Counted from the stretch's first letter, positions 9,496 through 24,177 are shown. The stretch is 64,000 nt of DNA from Panicum virgatum (GCF_016808335.1 NC_053138.1:13881900-13945899); one strand, 5' to 3'. Numbers and translations: made by a program. Notes: generated from the sequence alone by a model not told the origin.

Positions 9496-11416
9496 TAATA
9501 TTAACTCCCTGAACAATCTTTGTCACTGGAGCACAGTTGAGCAAGCAGTTGAAAACCAAGATACTGCCATTGACATACTTTTGGATTCCAACTTCTCTAA
9601 GGACAATCCAAGAGCATTGAAAAGGAAGTGGATTGATATGGCTGGAGTTGAAGTTCCTGAAAATCCACTGCTCACCCTTGGTTTGGGCCGTTCACCAAGT
9701 TCCTCCGAAAATAGCAAAGTTAGCTCCCCCACAGCTTGCATAATGTCTCCATCTTCAGTCAAAGAGACTGATGAGGAGTCATCAATGGATCTTGGTCTAA
9801 ATTTCAATCTTTGTCTTGGTCATGATATGGTACATCATCACAAGAAACCACATGCTGGTGCTGAACACATGCCATCAGCAAGAGCTCCAAAATTGGATCT
9901 TCAGTTAAGTTTGTCCACCTGTTCGCCTGAATCAGCTGTGACCAATGCAAGTACTGCATCATTAGATGTTCATCATGGCTTAGAGACAGTGGTGCCTAAC
10001 TCGGTGACAGATACTATCGGGAGAAAATCAGAACCCTCTAGTTGGGTTTTCGGGCATTATATGGCTTCGTCATCATATGCTTCTGAAGCAACCTACAGCT
10101 TTTCTTTGGGAAAAATACCTCAAAAGGTTGATGATGCTGTGCCTTCCCCAGATGTCTCATCAGCCATTACAGCGAGTGTGAAAAGCCCAGCTGCCTGTAC
10201 TTCCGGGGCAACTAACCCCCTAAAACGCAACACAAATACTAAATGCTGTCAGTTCCCAGGATGTGAAAAAGGAGCAAGAGGAGCCTCTGGGTATTGTATA
10301 ACCCATGGTGGCGGGAGGCGATGCCAAAAACCTGGTTGTCAGAAGGGAGCTGAGGGAAAGACCATCTATTGCAAAGCTCATGGTGGTGGTAGGAGATGCC
10401 AGTACCTTGGTTGCACCAAGAGTGCCGAAGGTCGCACTGACCACTGCATAGCTCACGGTGGCGGTCGCCGTTGTAGTCAGGAAGGCTGTTCACGTGCCGC
10501 ACGTGGAAAGTCTGGCCTGTGCATCAAGCATGGAGGCGGCAAGAGGTGCCAGAGGGAGAACTGCAAGAGAAGTGCAGAAGGATATTCGGGCCTTTGCATC
10601 TCACATGGCGGTGGAAGGCGTTGTCAGTTTCCGGATTGTACAAAGGGTGCCCAGGGAAGCACAAAGTTCTGCAAGGCACATGGTGGAGGGAAGCGCTGTA
10701 CATTCCCAGGTTGTACCAAGGGAGCTGAAGGTAGCACTTCTTTCTGCAAGGGGCATGGTGGAGGTAAGCGCTGCTCCCACCAGGGTGGTGGTGTATGCCC
10801 AAAGAGTGTCCATGGTGGGACGCAATACTGTGTTGCTCACGGTGGTGGGAAGAGGTGTTCAGTTTCAGGCTGTACCAAGAGTGCTAGAGGGAGGACAGAA
10901 TACTGTGTGCGCCATGGTGGTGGTAAGAGATGCAAGTTCGAGGGTTGTGCAAAAAGCGCGCAGGGGAGCACAGATTTCTGCAAGGCACATGGAGGTGGCA
11001 AACGCTGCTCATGGGGCCAGGAGGGTTCAAGCTTTGGTGTCGGCGAGGCGCCGTGCGATAAATTTGCTCGGAGCAAGATTGGTCTCTGTGCAGCTCACAG
11101 TGCTTTGATTGAGGACCATTGTGTCCATGGTGGTGGCTCATTGGGTCCTGCAATCAAACAGTTTACGACTGATGCCAAACCTGATGAGATGAAGATTGCT
11201 GCAACAAAAGGCGATGTGGACATGGCAAACGGTGGCGATGAAGACATCATGGTATGGGGCGACCATGTCAATCCGACGGACCGCGGCACAACCCCGTTTC
11301 CAGAAGGCAGGGTCCACGGCAGTGGGCTGTTAGCTCTATTCTCTGGAAGAAGTGCTAGCGCCAGTGGCGCTGAGAATGGCGCCTCAACTTCTGCTTCCAT
11401 GCGCTCCTGGATGTAA
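9461..11416 (+). CDS. HGGG-repeat zinc-finger-like protein ('WRKY19-like')
   Basis: This intronless coding exon gives 651 aa from the ATG at 9461. About residues 260-515 hold ten tandem 25-residue units, C-x4-C-x10-C-x2-HGGG(K/R)(K/R), followed by one degenerate unit. The Cys3-His spacing suggests a metal-binding repeat. Plant databases often label such proteins 'probable WRKY transcription factor 19', but no WRKYGQK core is present. The N-terminal third is Ser-rich and carries LxLxL-type motifs (LTLGLG near residue 71, LDLQLSL near 145) resembling EAR repression motifs, so a nuclear co-repressor role is possible but unproven. The C-terminal part is acidic, then Gly/Ser-rich. The leader contains a long intron and two upstream ORFs. 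Family identity is secure and molecular function is unknown. Confidence 0.9.
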   Translation: MDRASPNLGSGSNINSLNNLCHWSTVEQAVENQDTAIDILLDSNFSKDNPRALKRKWIDMAGVEVPENPLLTLGLGRSPSSSENSKVSSPTACIMSPSSVKETDEESSMDLGLNFNLCLGHDMVHHHKKPHAGAEHMPSARAPKLDLQLSLSTCSPESAVTNASTASLDVHHGLETVVPNSVTDTIGRKSEPSSWVFGHYMASSSYASEATYSFSLGKIPQKVDDAVPSPDVSSAITASVKSPAACTSGATNPLKRNTNTKCCQFPGCEKGARGASGYCITHGGGRRCQKPGCQKGAEGKTIYCKAHGGGRRCQYLGCTKSAEGRTDHCIAHGGGRRCSQEGCSRAARGKSGLCIKHGGGKRCQRENCKRSAEGYSGLCISHGGGRRCQFPDCTKGAQGSTKFCKAHGGGKRCTFPGCTKGAEGSTSFCKGHGGGKRCSHQGGGVCPKSVHGGTQYCVAHGGGKRCSVSGCTKSARGRTEYCVRHGGGKRCKFEGCAKSAQGSTDFCKAHGGGKRCSWGQEGSSFGVGEAPCDKFARSKIGLCAAHSALIEDHCVHGGGSLGPAIKQFTTDAKPDEMKIAATKGDVDMANGGDEDIMVWGDHVNPTDRGTTPFPEGRVHGSGLLALFSGRSASASGAENGASTSASMRSWM

Positions 11417-13429
11417 TGTGAGGGATGTAAAATTTTCATCGAGGAGGACTGCTCCCTGTATTCTGTTTTGTGGCGAGCCGAGGGTAGTATTGTTGTCTCG
11501 CAGGCACCAGAGGTTGATGTCGGGGATTCACATAAATGGCTATCCCGTGTAGCAGAAATAAGGGGTAGCCAACTTGTATTGTGAACTATTTTGGGTTATT
11601 GTAATTAGTGTTGTTGTGGTGTCCTCGCTGTGGATCACGTCCACGCTGTGTGCTGTTCCCAGACTGCTGTTAGCAGGAATTTCCTTTTTCATTGTGAAGA
11701 GTTTCTCTTGTAGTTGGTGTCATAAACTTTGCGAGTTTGGCGTCTCAAGTGAAGAGCATTAAAAATTCAGTCAGCCTGCCTGGTGTCCTTTAGTCGTGCG
11801 TAGTCTGAACTCATCGTGATTTTGCTGCTGCTACTGTGTTGGATTTAAGAGGCCTACTTGACTCATCGTGCTTCTTCTGCTGCTACTGTGGTGGCCAGTC
11901 GATTTATCGCGAAACCATGGGTCTCGCCAGGCATCACTTGTCGAGACAGCTCTATCCCTGAAACTGGTTTCAGAGCAACTTTTCGCGGCTCGCAAGCTAT
12001 GTCCGGCGGTGCTACACATTCGCCTCGCCTCGCCTCGCCTCGGCGCCCGGGGTGACGGATGCTCAGTCAGTCCATCGACATCGATCAAAGCCGTTCTCGA
12101 TTCAGAGCTACAAGGAACGGGCGGACCGTGGCGAGCGAGAGGATCGCACTGCGCGCTCTCCCCGTGCTTGCTCCCGTCCCCCGTCGCTAAATGAATACTA
12201 GTCGTGTCGTATGGGACTGCCACGGCCGGCCACGCGGCGTGTGTTGCCTGTCAGTCTGACAGGCAGGTGCGGCGGGAGCAATGCGAGCGGCAGAACCACC
12301 AATAGGCCGGGCGCGGCGGCCATTTACTGCGGCGCCACGGTTTCAGAGCACTGGCACGCGATCCAGAGGAAGATCGATGGCCAGTGACTCGACTCGGCGC
12401 CTGCTTTGAGATCAGAGGGCGGACGTGGTGGTACTGGTGGGGCACGGAAGTGAGACGCGAGGCCCCGGCACCTAGAACCAAACCTGCGCCGTAGCCAGAA
12501 CACGCGTGCGCGAACCAGTCGTCCATCATCACGGGGCGGCGAACAACGACATGCCGCAACACTCTTTGCGACGCGTCGTCACGGGATGACGGTGCAGCTT
12601 TGACAAAACGGTGCGCGGACAGGTAGAAGGTGCCCATCGCCGGCGCCAAGCAGCAGCTTGTCAGGCTCTGTCGAGCGGACATCGTTCTTCCATAATGCAA
12701 TGCGCATTCTCGAGTATCATCCATTGATCCATCATTATCTGTCAGCACAGATATTAAGCAAGATGGGCCTGGTCTGGTCCGATCAGATCATCGATCAGGA
12801 TAGAGAAAGGAGAGTGTGATGCCAGCCACCGTGATTCCGTGAAGTGTCTCCCCTCCAGACAGGCCAGGCCGGACGAGCGGTTGCGAAATCTCGCCTCGGC
12901 GCAGAGCGGCGTTGATGAGCAGGAGACGGGAGGAGGAAAGGAAGGTTCGGAGCGGCGCCGGTGAGCAGCGTCCAATGACTGCAACTGCAACCCCGGCGTC
13001 AACGCCCTCGCCCTCCCTCCTCCCCAGAAGCCGCGACGCAGCTGCCTCCTACTCCTGCAACCCCGGGAGGATCCTATGCAGTACTTCAGAGTGACTTTAG
13101 GTCACTGACGTGTGGGACCGAGGAATCACTTCCCCTGCAACCAGTCAGCCTCCAGCACTCCACTCCCCACTTCCTGCCGCCGCTGACTCCCCCGCCCCAC
13201 CGCGCCGCGTCGGGCGTCCACACACGCGCGCCAGCCCGCGGTTTGGACGCACGGGACGGGACGGCCGCCGACCCGTCTCGCCTCCACGCGCAAACCCCCG
13301 ACCAAACGCCAGCGCCCCCCGCGACCAAAAGGCGAGGGGGCCATCTCCATGTTATGCTCGCCGCCTTCTCCCCCTCTTCCCCGCGCCGCCCCACTCCACT
13401 GACTGCGCGCCGGCGCCCGATCGGCCGCC
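11417..13429. other. 3' flank of HGGG gene and 5' flank of CDPK gene
   Basis: The first few hundred bases look like 3' UTR (T/G-rich, ending with a TTAAAAATTC stretch near 11760). The remainder is GC-rich and CpG-rich towards the CDPK start, with a CGCCT pentamer repeat near 12021-12041. No independent gene was recognised and a TATA box is not obvious. Confidence 0.5.
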
Positions 13430-16638
<3,209 letters not shown>

Positions 16639-17665
16639 TGGTCTCCTACATTTATTGTGAAAACTCTCAGAAATTTTCCACGGTCTTTGTAACTGTTGAG
16701 GAGAGCAAATACCTACTCCAAGTGGAATTTTGTCAGGCATCTATGCTGACATTCCATACTTGGACGGGGTGGCACTCCCCTCGTGTGCCCTTCAGTATGG
16801 ATGGTTGGTGGTTCTTTTCTGTTGCCTCCTTGTTCTACCATCTCATTTTACAATTTTGCCATGTATCTATCCATAATGGGGTGTGCCTTCTGGTCAAAGT
16901 TTCCTGCCCCTGTAACTTCTATGTAAGGAAAGGGCTTGTAAAACAGTTTTAAATGATCATATCAGGCAAAAGTAATGAAGTGTCATCCAATCTTCTGTTT
17001 TTTGCCACTTGATACTTATGTTTGGACCTAGCCTGTAGACAGTCCCAAAATGATCATGTCAGGCAGATTACATTTTGTAATGAACATAGCTTGACTTCAT
17101 ACTTTCGGTTTCGTACAGTGCACTGTGTACTGCAATCAAGATGTGTTTTACAGATTGTTTAGCTCAACATCTGGATAATTTAGATTTCGGGTGGCCAAAT
17201 TGGTTGCTGTAGGAGCAGTTTGAAAGGCACGGAGCTGATGACAAATGGGTAAGGTGGATGCCAATTGTTTCACATTTCAAATGCATAAGAATGTTCAGTT
17301 GGTGCAAAAGGTTTGAGCACTTTTGATGCTTTCTCCAAGACATGAGCAACACCTCTTGCAACTGCTCTTCACCAAAGAAGACAACTCCGAAAGCAATTTC
17401 CCATATGCTTTTATTTTAGATGCTAAAAGCCGAAGCTTCAGGCAAACAGAATTACACTGCAAGCATGGCTTCTGCTGATATGAAATCTTTACGGTCATCA
17501 GCAAGATGACAATAACATTAATTCTGAAATGAAAGATGACTACAGATATTCTGCTCTAAACCAACAGCATACTGAACGCGGATGATGGGTCAGATGTACA
17601 ATATCAAGCTTTCCTTCCTGGCATGAAATTTACAGTGACATTTGCACCAAGCAAATGCTAGCTCA
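16639..17665. other. Convergent intergenic region between CDPK and ABIL
   Basis: The two genes face each other tail to tail about 1.03 kb apart. Both 3' UTRs must lie here. T-rich stretches and TTTTAAATGATC-like blocks (around 16950) are present. No further frame or RNA gene was recognised. Confidence 0.6.
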
Positions 17666-20018
17666 TCAGCGAACTGCAACCTTTTTCATTTTCGCTGATT
17701 TGTGCTTGATGAAGAGAGCCGCTATCATGCTTTTAGTGCCAACAGGAGCCTTTTGGATTGCACGCCCTTTAGGGTTGTCGAAAGAATGAAATGTTGAAAA
17801 TTCCTTTACACCAGATTGGTTCTGAAAATAAAGATGATGTGTTAAATATACATTTGTGTCAGACAAAATCTGCAGGGCGTCATCTTTTAATTAAAAAAAA
17901 GAGACAAAGATCATGTCATATTCTAACATACCTTGGTGCCAATCTTTTGCATAGCATCAGAACTGGTGCTCCGGTTAAACTGCAGAGGCCTGCGCATAGG
18001 AGAAGCAGACCGCTCCTTACCTGAAGCATCATAGATTCATATGGAACATTCAGTCTCCAAACAAAAGTTAATAAGAAAACGACTTTGGAGTGAACAAATA
18101 CATTTCTGTCCCCCATGCCCTCTAGGAAATTAAATTGCAGAATGATTATTACATAAAAGGTTTAAATCACCTGATGCAGGTTTTGATGCTGCTGTGTCCA
18201 CAAGGCTGCAAAAACGCAGATGGCAGCTACTTTAGACCAGAACATAACCCCTATTTGCATTAACAAACAAACAATAAGCCATTTACAGAGCGGAACAAAA
18301 CTGGAAGAACTCTTACGCAAATGTAGGTTTATGTGCTGCGTTTGCTGTGGTGCTGTTCTCTGAAGACAGATGCCAGGAAAGGGTCTTTGCTGCACCCATT
18401 AATAAAAAATAATAATATTAATACTTTAGTTTAATATGGTGCCCAGCATAAGACACAAAACTGCAACAAAGAGAAAAAATAAGAAGGCCCACCTGAGGGA
18501 TAAGGTCTAGGTTTTGATTCTTGATCAGTGTCTATTGGCAGGTGCGCATGAGCCAGGGATTTCTTATGTCCAGTAGCTAGCTTGGCAGATAAAAATGGGG
18601 AATCAAAATTCAGCACCTTTTATTTTTGAAATTTCCAAACAGTGAGTAAAATATAAGTTTTACATTGACATACATGGCAGGATATAGTGCTTGTGGTGTT
18701 TTATATTTGTCCCCATCATTTGCTGCTGCCTGAGGCCTTCTTTATCTGTGTAGACTTGACATGTGAAGATTTGCTACAGATTTGAAAATAGGTCATCATT
18801 TTAACTGTCATAGTTTCATCAGCATATACTGCAAGCATAGCACATAAGTGGCATTACCTGGTTCAGGCGTGCAACTTTCAGTTCGAAAGTTGACACCTCA
18901 GAAGCTTGCTGTTCGAAAAGGTCTGTCAATTTGTAGGCAACAGTACCCAGATGATCAACCGCATTGACAACGGCCCGTACAGCATAATCTTTCAAATTGT
19001 CCAGAACCCTGATGTAAATTAACAGGTTCAGTGTCATAATATGGTTATGAATCTGAATGTTACAATTGAAAAATATGCTATGATGAAATAAGGGTATAGT
19101 GCAAGTTCAGAGTTCAGTGCACTATCATTTCATTAAAAAAGAATAAAGTGCACATCCTATATTTCTGAAATATATCCTGCACTGACAAATATGAGAGGGC
19201 CCCTTTTGCTGAATTTCATTGAAGTGACAAAATTCACACTACAAACAGTACACCGGTAGTTGTCAGATAATTCCAAAATTCCAGATAATACCAAAATTCC
19301 TTATTCTAGTCTAGGCAGTGGAATTTGTTTTCTAGTCGCACCACCACATCAAGGTCTCTTCCTCACACCTATTGCTGTCCTTGCTTTAGGTGGTTTAGCC
19401 CTCCTACACCTATCATAGGAAGTTCGGTAATTGCTACGCCCACATGCTGCGCCAACGAATTCCAGATAATACCAATTGAATTCAATACCTATGCGAGATG
19501 ACAAAATAGAGCTAGATAGCATGCAAGATGCAATCGTACGAGGAGAAAGAGAAACCATGGCCGCTGCGGTAAGATAGGAGCAACTCGTTTGCGGCAATAA
19601 AAGATGCCCGGAGGCCGGAGCTATTCAGTGCAGGAGAAGGACTGTGACTCACATCTGCTTCTGCTCGCTGTGGAGGTAGGACTTCTCGCAGTACTCGGAG
19701 GCGGAGTAGAGCTGCGGCCGCAGGTTCTTGAGCTCCTGCACGTGTAAATCCGCACCATCACGAGAAACCCAGGCTCCAAAACCCACTCGGATTCCCCGCG
19801 AAACGGAGAAAAAACGAACAGCTTAAGAAGCAAAGATTTTTCGTTGTGTGTGTATGGGATCTGGGAATGCAGGGTTCCGGGAGCACCTGCAGGGCCTTGA
19901 TGAAGCTCTTGCTGCGCTCCATGGACGCCTCGTCGACGGTGGTGGGCCCCGCCCCCGCGCCCCCGCCCCAGCTACCGCCGCCGCCGCCCGCCGCCGGGGC
20001 ATGGCGCGCCGCCTGCAT
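17666..20018 (-). CDS. ABIL: ABL-interactor-like protein (SCAR/WAVE subunit), 9 exons
   Basis: Coding exons on the minus strand are 20018-19887, 19735-19653, 19008-18858, 18773-18674, 18576-18493, 18389-18317, 18205-18171, 18020-17932 and 17821-17666. Every junction is GT-AG and the 903 nt stay in phase, giving 300 aa. After a Gly-rich leader come the family blocks: SKSFIKALQ, LKNLRPQLYSASEYCEKSYL, LDNLKDYAVRAVVNAVDHLG, then a coiled-coil stretch, HHKHYILP, and a C-terminus rich in Lys. Plant ABIL proteins belong to the SCAR/WAVE complex, which activates ARP2/3-driven actin branching in the cytosol. There is no SH3 domain, as expected for plants. Exon 7 is only 35 nt. Exon 5 is the least certain: its acceptor (CTAG|CTACTGG) was chosen because it keeps the frame open. 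Confidence 0.92.
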
Positions 20019-20493
20019 TCCCCCCGCTTCCCTTGGCTCCGGCGGGCGCGCGTCTGGCGAGCGCGGAACAGGACGAAGCGAAGAGGGGAAGTCAAGCGAG
20101 CGCGCTCCACTGGAGAGAGTGGAGTGGAGGGGAAGCGATGCCCCGCCAACCGGAGGCAGCTCAGCGGCAGCTAGCTTATTCTACTGCCCACCACCACCGC
20201 TCTCTTCTTGATTCCATCGTGCGCGTGTCCGTGTGGGCGGTGGTGCGCGGAGGAGGGAGGAGGGGCCGTGTCTGTGTTGGCGGTGGTCCGCGGAGGAGGA
20301 GGATGGGTCGGGGGAGAGCGACCGCAGCGGTGGGTTGATGGCGACGGACGGAGACGGGACGGGGGGCGCCGCCGGTTAATCCATCTCGCTGGTTGGGCTC
20401 CGGCTTGGTTTGGTGTTTAGCTCGTGGAGGTTGCGATTTGGCAGGGGAATCATTGCCCACTCAACGCGCCCCCGCCTCGCTGTGGTTTGGTTA
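20019..20493. other. 5' region of the ABIL gene
   Basis: GC-rich, CpG-rich sequence immediately upstream of the minus-strand ABIL start, presumably leader and promoter. No coding unit was recognised. Confidence 0.5.
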
Positions 20494-20811
20494 GGCCGTG
20501 TTTAGTTGTTTTTGCAAAAAAATTTTGCAAAAGAATCTTATCAATTCGAAGTACTAAATGAAGTCTATTTATAAAACTTTTTACACAGATGAGTTGTAAA
20601 TCGCGAGACGAATCTAATGATACTAATTAATCCATAATTTGCATCGCTGTTGCAAATTATGGATTAAGTAGTCTCATTAAATTCGTCTCGCGATTTACAG
20701 CCCACCCATGCAAAAAGTTTTGTAAATAGACTTTATTTAATACTTCAAATTAGTAACATTCTTTCGTAAAATTTTGTGTTTTTGCGTTTACGGGATGCGA
20801 ACAGGGCCTTA
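20491..20811. mobile_element. Fold-back Tourist/Harbinger-like MITE
   Basis: The element at 20494-20808 (315 bp) is flanked by TTA on both sides. It starts GGCCGTGTTTAG and ends AACAGGGCC. Almost the whole element is one inverted repeat: the left half runs into CCATAATTTGCA and the right half returns TGCAAATTATGG, leaving a loop of only a few bases. A transcript would form a hairpin with arms of about 150 bp. Confidence 0.8.
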
Positions 20812-21429
20812 CTTCCCTTGTCTGCACTACTACGGCCGCGGATCTTGCTGGCTTTGCTGTGCTGTCCTAAACTAAACGCCATTTCGTGGCCGTTTTCACC
20901 TGGACTCTGGGAGATGCCGTCTGTATTCGATTCCAGGAATGCTCCACGTAAAAATAAGATTTGCCTTTCCGCGGAGAATCTGGATAATGTGTTTCAGGAA
21001 AAGAAAAGGGGATCTGACTGCTGCAGGAATGGTACGGAGAGAGCCTCATTGCAGAAACAGGGAAACTAGTTTCAAAAAAAAAACAGGGAAACTCTCTGCA
21101 TTTGGGTCCTTGATGAGTAGGATTAGACCCACTTGTCAGTGGTCGGGGCCAAATTCAGAGAAAACTCGTCCGAAAAAGTTTGCGGGAACGAGATCCTCCG
21201 GCGTCCGTCAGAGGTCAATGATCCGGCGCCATGTACCCTCGAATTTGCACTGCACCTGCTCATCCTGAGGAAGCGAGGATGTAAAGGTGTCCGAGCTGTG
21301 CAGCGGACGAGAGCTGGGTGGCCGGGTGCCGTTCATCAATGCTTGTCGGCTCGATCAGGTCGCCGTTCACCAATCAATGCAGCAGCAGCAATCATACTCG
21401 AAGTGGGTGATTTCTGAATCATTCCAATG
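20812..21429. other. Intergenic, no gene seen
   Basis: Mixed-composition sequence with short open frames only. No family was recognised. Confidence 0.5.
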
Positions 21430-21750
21430 GCAGAAAATACTTGAGCGCATCCAAAAATATTTTTTTATTAAAAACATCACATCAAATATTTAGACATATG
21501 TATAAAATATTAAATATGAATAAAATAAAAATTAATTGCATAATTTGCGTGTAAATTGTGAGATGAATCTTTTAAGCCTAATTGCGATATGATTTGACAA
21601 TATAATGCTACAGTAAATATTTACTAATGACAAATTAATTAGACCTAATAAATTCGTCTTGCAGTTTACAGGCGGAATCTGTAATTTATTTTGCTATTAG
21701 TTTACATTTAATACTTCAAATATGTGTTCGTATGCTTTAAAACCTTTACA
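21430..21750. mobile_element. Degenerate AT-rich MITE remnant
   Basis: AT-rich sequence holds the inverted pair GTGTAAATTGTGAGATGAAT / AATTCGTCTTGCAGTTTACA and a TGCTACAGTAAA block, which resemble the arms of the 20.5-kb and 5.2-kb MITEs. Ends and duplication are not clear. Confidence 0.45.
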
Positions 21751-21753
21751 TCT

Positions 21754-21971
21754 AACCAATCTCCTCGTGCAAACTATGAAAACTTCAATCTGGACTATCA
21801 GATCAATATCCAACAGGAGGGGCACAGAGAGGAGGGGGGATTTGCAAAAATGTGATTAGCCAATTCAAGGGTGGGTTTAGATTGTAAAATTACCCAATTC
21901 CCCATATCTCTTGGATGTTGATCTAATGATTCAAATTAAAGTTTTTATAGTTTGCACGAAGAGATTAGTTT
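21754..21971. mobile_element. Small inverted-repeat element (about 218 bp)
   Basis: The left arm starts AACCAATCTCCTCGTGCAAA. The right arm, read in reverse complement, starts AAACTAATCTCTTCGTGCAAA less its last base, and both continue through CTAT-AAAACTT and GATCAA-ATCCAA. The arms are about 60 bp, with a purine-rich loop. It is MITE-like, with family and target duplication unresolved. Confidence 0.55.
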
Positions 21972-22389
21972 GCACCTGATACGTTGCCAAAAACTAAAGA
22001 GCTATCCCCCGCTCGTGAATTCTCCTTCTTCTTCTTTTCAAAAAAAAAAAGTGGACATGCTCTCCTGATCTATGCAACCTGCCAACCTGGCTATTATACA
22101 GGGTAAATAAATACATATATCAATAAATTTTCGTCTTGTTATCGAGACAAGGTGTGATCTTGTAACAAGAAAATGGTTGTGATCTTGTAAAGCAGATGGC
22201 TGGGGTGGTGAGGAAAACAAATGGAGTCATGAAAAAAGAATTTCAATTTAGGCCTACTAACCTAATTGGGCTGGCTGGATTACTGCATCTGGGGCCAGTT
22301 TTGCGAGTCACCAACAAAAAGGCCCAAATACGTCTTTAGGAAAAAAAAACAGAAGGCCCAAATACTGCACAGGTGGCCATCCGGGTGAT

Positions 22390-23997
22390 CTACGGCTCTG
22401 CCCTGCCCCGGCCGTCGTACACCATCGGGCTGGGTGGCTCGCTGAAGCTGCTCGTCTCCGAGCCGGCGTGCCTGGAGACGAGCTCCTTGAGGTCCGCGCT
22501 GGAGGTCCTGAGGCGCGCGAGGATCTTGCCGAACTTGGCCTTGGGCCGCCGCCTGATGGCGATGGACACGTCGTTCGGGAACAGGTCCCTGCGCACGAAC
22601 GCGTGGTACATGGTCGCTGCCAGCACGGCCGCCATTGTCACCGACGCGACGCCGGCGAGCACCACCGCCAGCGCCTGCGTCAGCACGTTCTTCACCTCCG
22701 ACGCGAAGACCGCCGTCGCGATGGCGGCGCTGGTCATCGGGAACGTGTAGGCCCACCACGCCAGCGAGAAGCGGACCCCCCTGAAGAACTTGACGCGCAC
22801 CACCAGCGACAGGTAGAGGAAGAGCGAGATGTAGTAGGCGACCTTGGCGCCGTGGCCGAACTCGCCGCAGATCCTGGCCCAGGCCACGGAGGCCACGCTC
22901 GGGGTCGCGATGAAGAGGAAGAACACCGGGTGGAGCTCCCTGGGCAGCGGCACGTTGGTGGGGAGCCGCTGGTACAGCGTCACGAACAGCACCACGTAGT
23001 GCACGAGCCCCACGGCGAAGAAGAAGATGGCAGCCTCGCGGAGCCCCATCCGGGCGCCCAGCAGCGCGCCGACAAAGTTGCCGACGACGGCGAGGTGGCT
23101 CGTCGGGTTCGCCACCCGGGACAGCCGCCACTCGCCGCCCGACATCCACTGCCCGTACACCTTGAGGTCCAGGACCAAGAGCGGCGCCATCAGCACGTAC
23201 CACACCACGTGGTGGACCGTCCCCACCGGCTCCGGCAGGCCCTTGACGAGGAACAGGCATGCGATCCACGGCGAGAAGAAGAAGTTGACGCGGATGGGGT
23301 GGTGGAACTCGCGGCGGACGGCCTCGAAGTAGAAGACGACCTTGAGCAGGTAGGTGGCGGAGACGAGGCCCATGAGGGCGACGGAGAGCCACCAGAAGGC
23401 GCCGTTGACGTCGCGGTTGACGTGGAGGAACGCCGTGGAGTTCTCCAGCTCCAGCGTCTTCCACAGCATCGCCTGGCTGCTCACGCCCATGCACATCCCG
23501 AACGCGCTGATGGGGAACCGCAGCAGGAACGGCCACGTCTCGTCCTCGGGCAGCACCGGCACCTCCGTCGGCCGGAGCGTCTCGAGCTCGGGGCCCTCGA
23601 GGGCGGCGAAGTACCGGTCGGCGGTGGGGACCTCGTCGTCGTCGGTGTCGTCCTCGGAGAGCTTGGACTCGCCGGGCTCGTTGTCGTCGGACGGGTGACG
23701 CGACCCTCCTCGGAGGCTGGAGAGCTGCCGCTCCAGGCGCCCGGCGAAGGTCTTGAAGTGGTCGAACCGCCGGTCTCGCATGCTATCGCTGCGCGCCAGC
23801 GTGGTCGTCTGCTCCTGCTCCGGCGGTTCCTCGCTCCTGATCGTGATCGTCGGCTGCGGGTGGAACCGCACCTGCTTATTCGCCTCCTCGGAGACATCGA
23901 GGTCGGCGTCGGTGGGCACGCCGGCATCGCGGTCGTGCACGTCGATCTTCACCTCGTCCGGTCCTGCCATTTGAGTGCTCTCGCTGGACGCCGCCAT
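22390..23997 (-). CDS. SLAH3-like: S-type (SLAC1/SLAH2-3-like) anion channel
   Basis: A single intronless exon encodes 535 aa with very GC-rich third codon positions. Residues 1-153 form a hydrophilic, acidic N-terminal domain with Arg-rich Ser sites (RQLSSLRGGS near 90-99) that could be kinase targets. From about 155 (WPFLLRFPISAFGMCMG) to about 475 lies the ten-helix TehA/SLAC membrane domain, with the blocks VNFFFSPW, YGQWMSGG, LSRVANPTSHL and WWAYTFPM. A C-terminal tail of about 60 residues follows. The motif set is closer to SLAH2/SLAH3 than to SLAC1 or SLAH1/4. Family members are plasma-membrane channels releasing chloride or nitrate, gated by kinases including CDPKs. The subgroup assignment is from memory of the family and should be checked by phylogeny. 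Confidence 0.92.
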   Translation of the reverse strand: MAASSESTQMAGPDEVKIDVHDRDAGVPTDADLDVSEEANKQVRFHPQPTITIRSEEPPEQEQTTTLARSDSMRDRRFDHFKTFAGRLERQLSSLRGGSRHPSDDNEPGESKLSEDDTDDDEVPTADRYFAALEGPELETLRPTEVPVLPEDETWPFLLRFPISAFGMCMGVSSQAMLWKTLELENSTAFLHVNRDVNGAFWWLSVALMGLVSATYLLKVVFYFEAVRREFHHPIRVNFFFSPWIACLFLVKGLPEPVGTVHHVVWYVLMAPLLVLDLKVYGQWMSGGEWRLSRVANPTSHLAVVGNFVGALLGARMGLREAAIFFFAVGLVHYVVLFVTLYQRLPTNVPLPRELHPVFFLFIATPSVASVAWARICGEFGHGAKVAYYISLFLYLSLVVRVKFFRGVRFSLAWWAYTFPMTSAAIATAVFASEVKNVLTQALAVVLAGVASVTMAAVLAATMYHAFVRRDLFPNDVSIAIRRRPKAKFGKILARLRTSSADLKELVSRHAGSETSSFSEPPSPMVYDGRGRAEP

Positions 23998-24177
23998 GGG
24001 ATGCTGATGCTACAGAGAAGCTGGCTGGAAGCTTGTAGTGCTAGTGTTGAATGAAGACGGAGCCTGCTGGGTTCAGCTCGCAGGCAGGCAGGCTCGCTCA
24101 GAGCTAGCTCCTCCGATCCTCCAGTCTAGCTAGCACGACCGATCTTGTCCATGGAGAACTGGAGATCATGAGGAATG

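Noticed and set aside
10240..11010. Regular 75-bp periodicity that could be taken for a CRISPR array or satellite
   Set aside because: The repeats are in-frame protein units with third-position variation, in a plant gene.
10458..11108. 216-codon open frame inside the HGGG-repeat gene
   Set aside because: Created by the 75-nt coding repeat read in another phase. No independent start context or family.
22468..24054. 528-codon open frame on the plus strand
   Set aside because: It is the antisense shadow of the GC-rich anion-channel exon. Its product is low-complexity (Arg/Glu/Gly/His) and matches no family.
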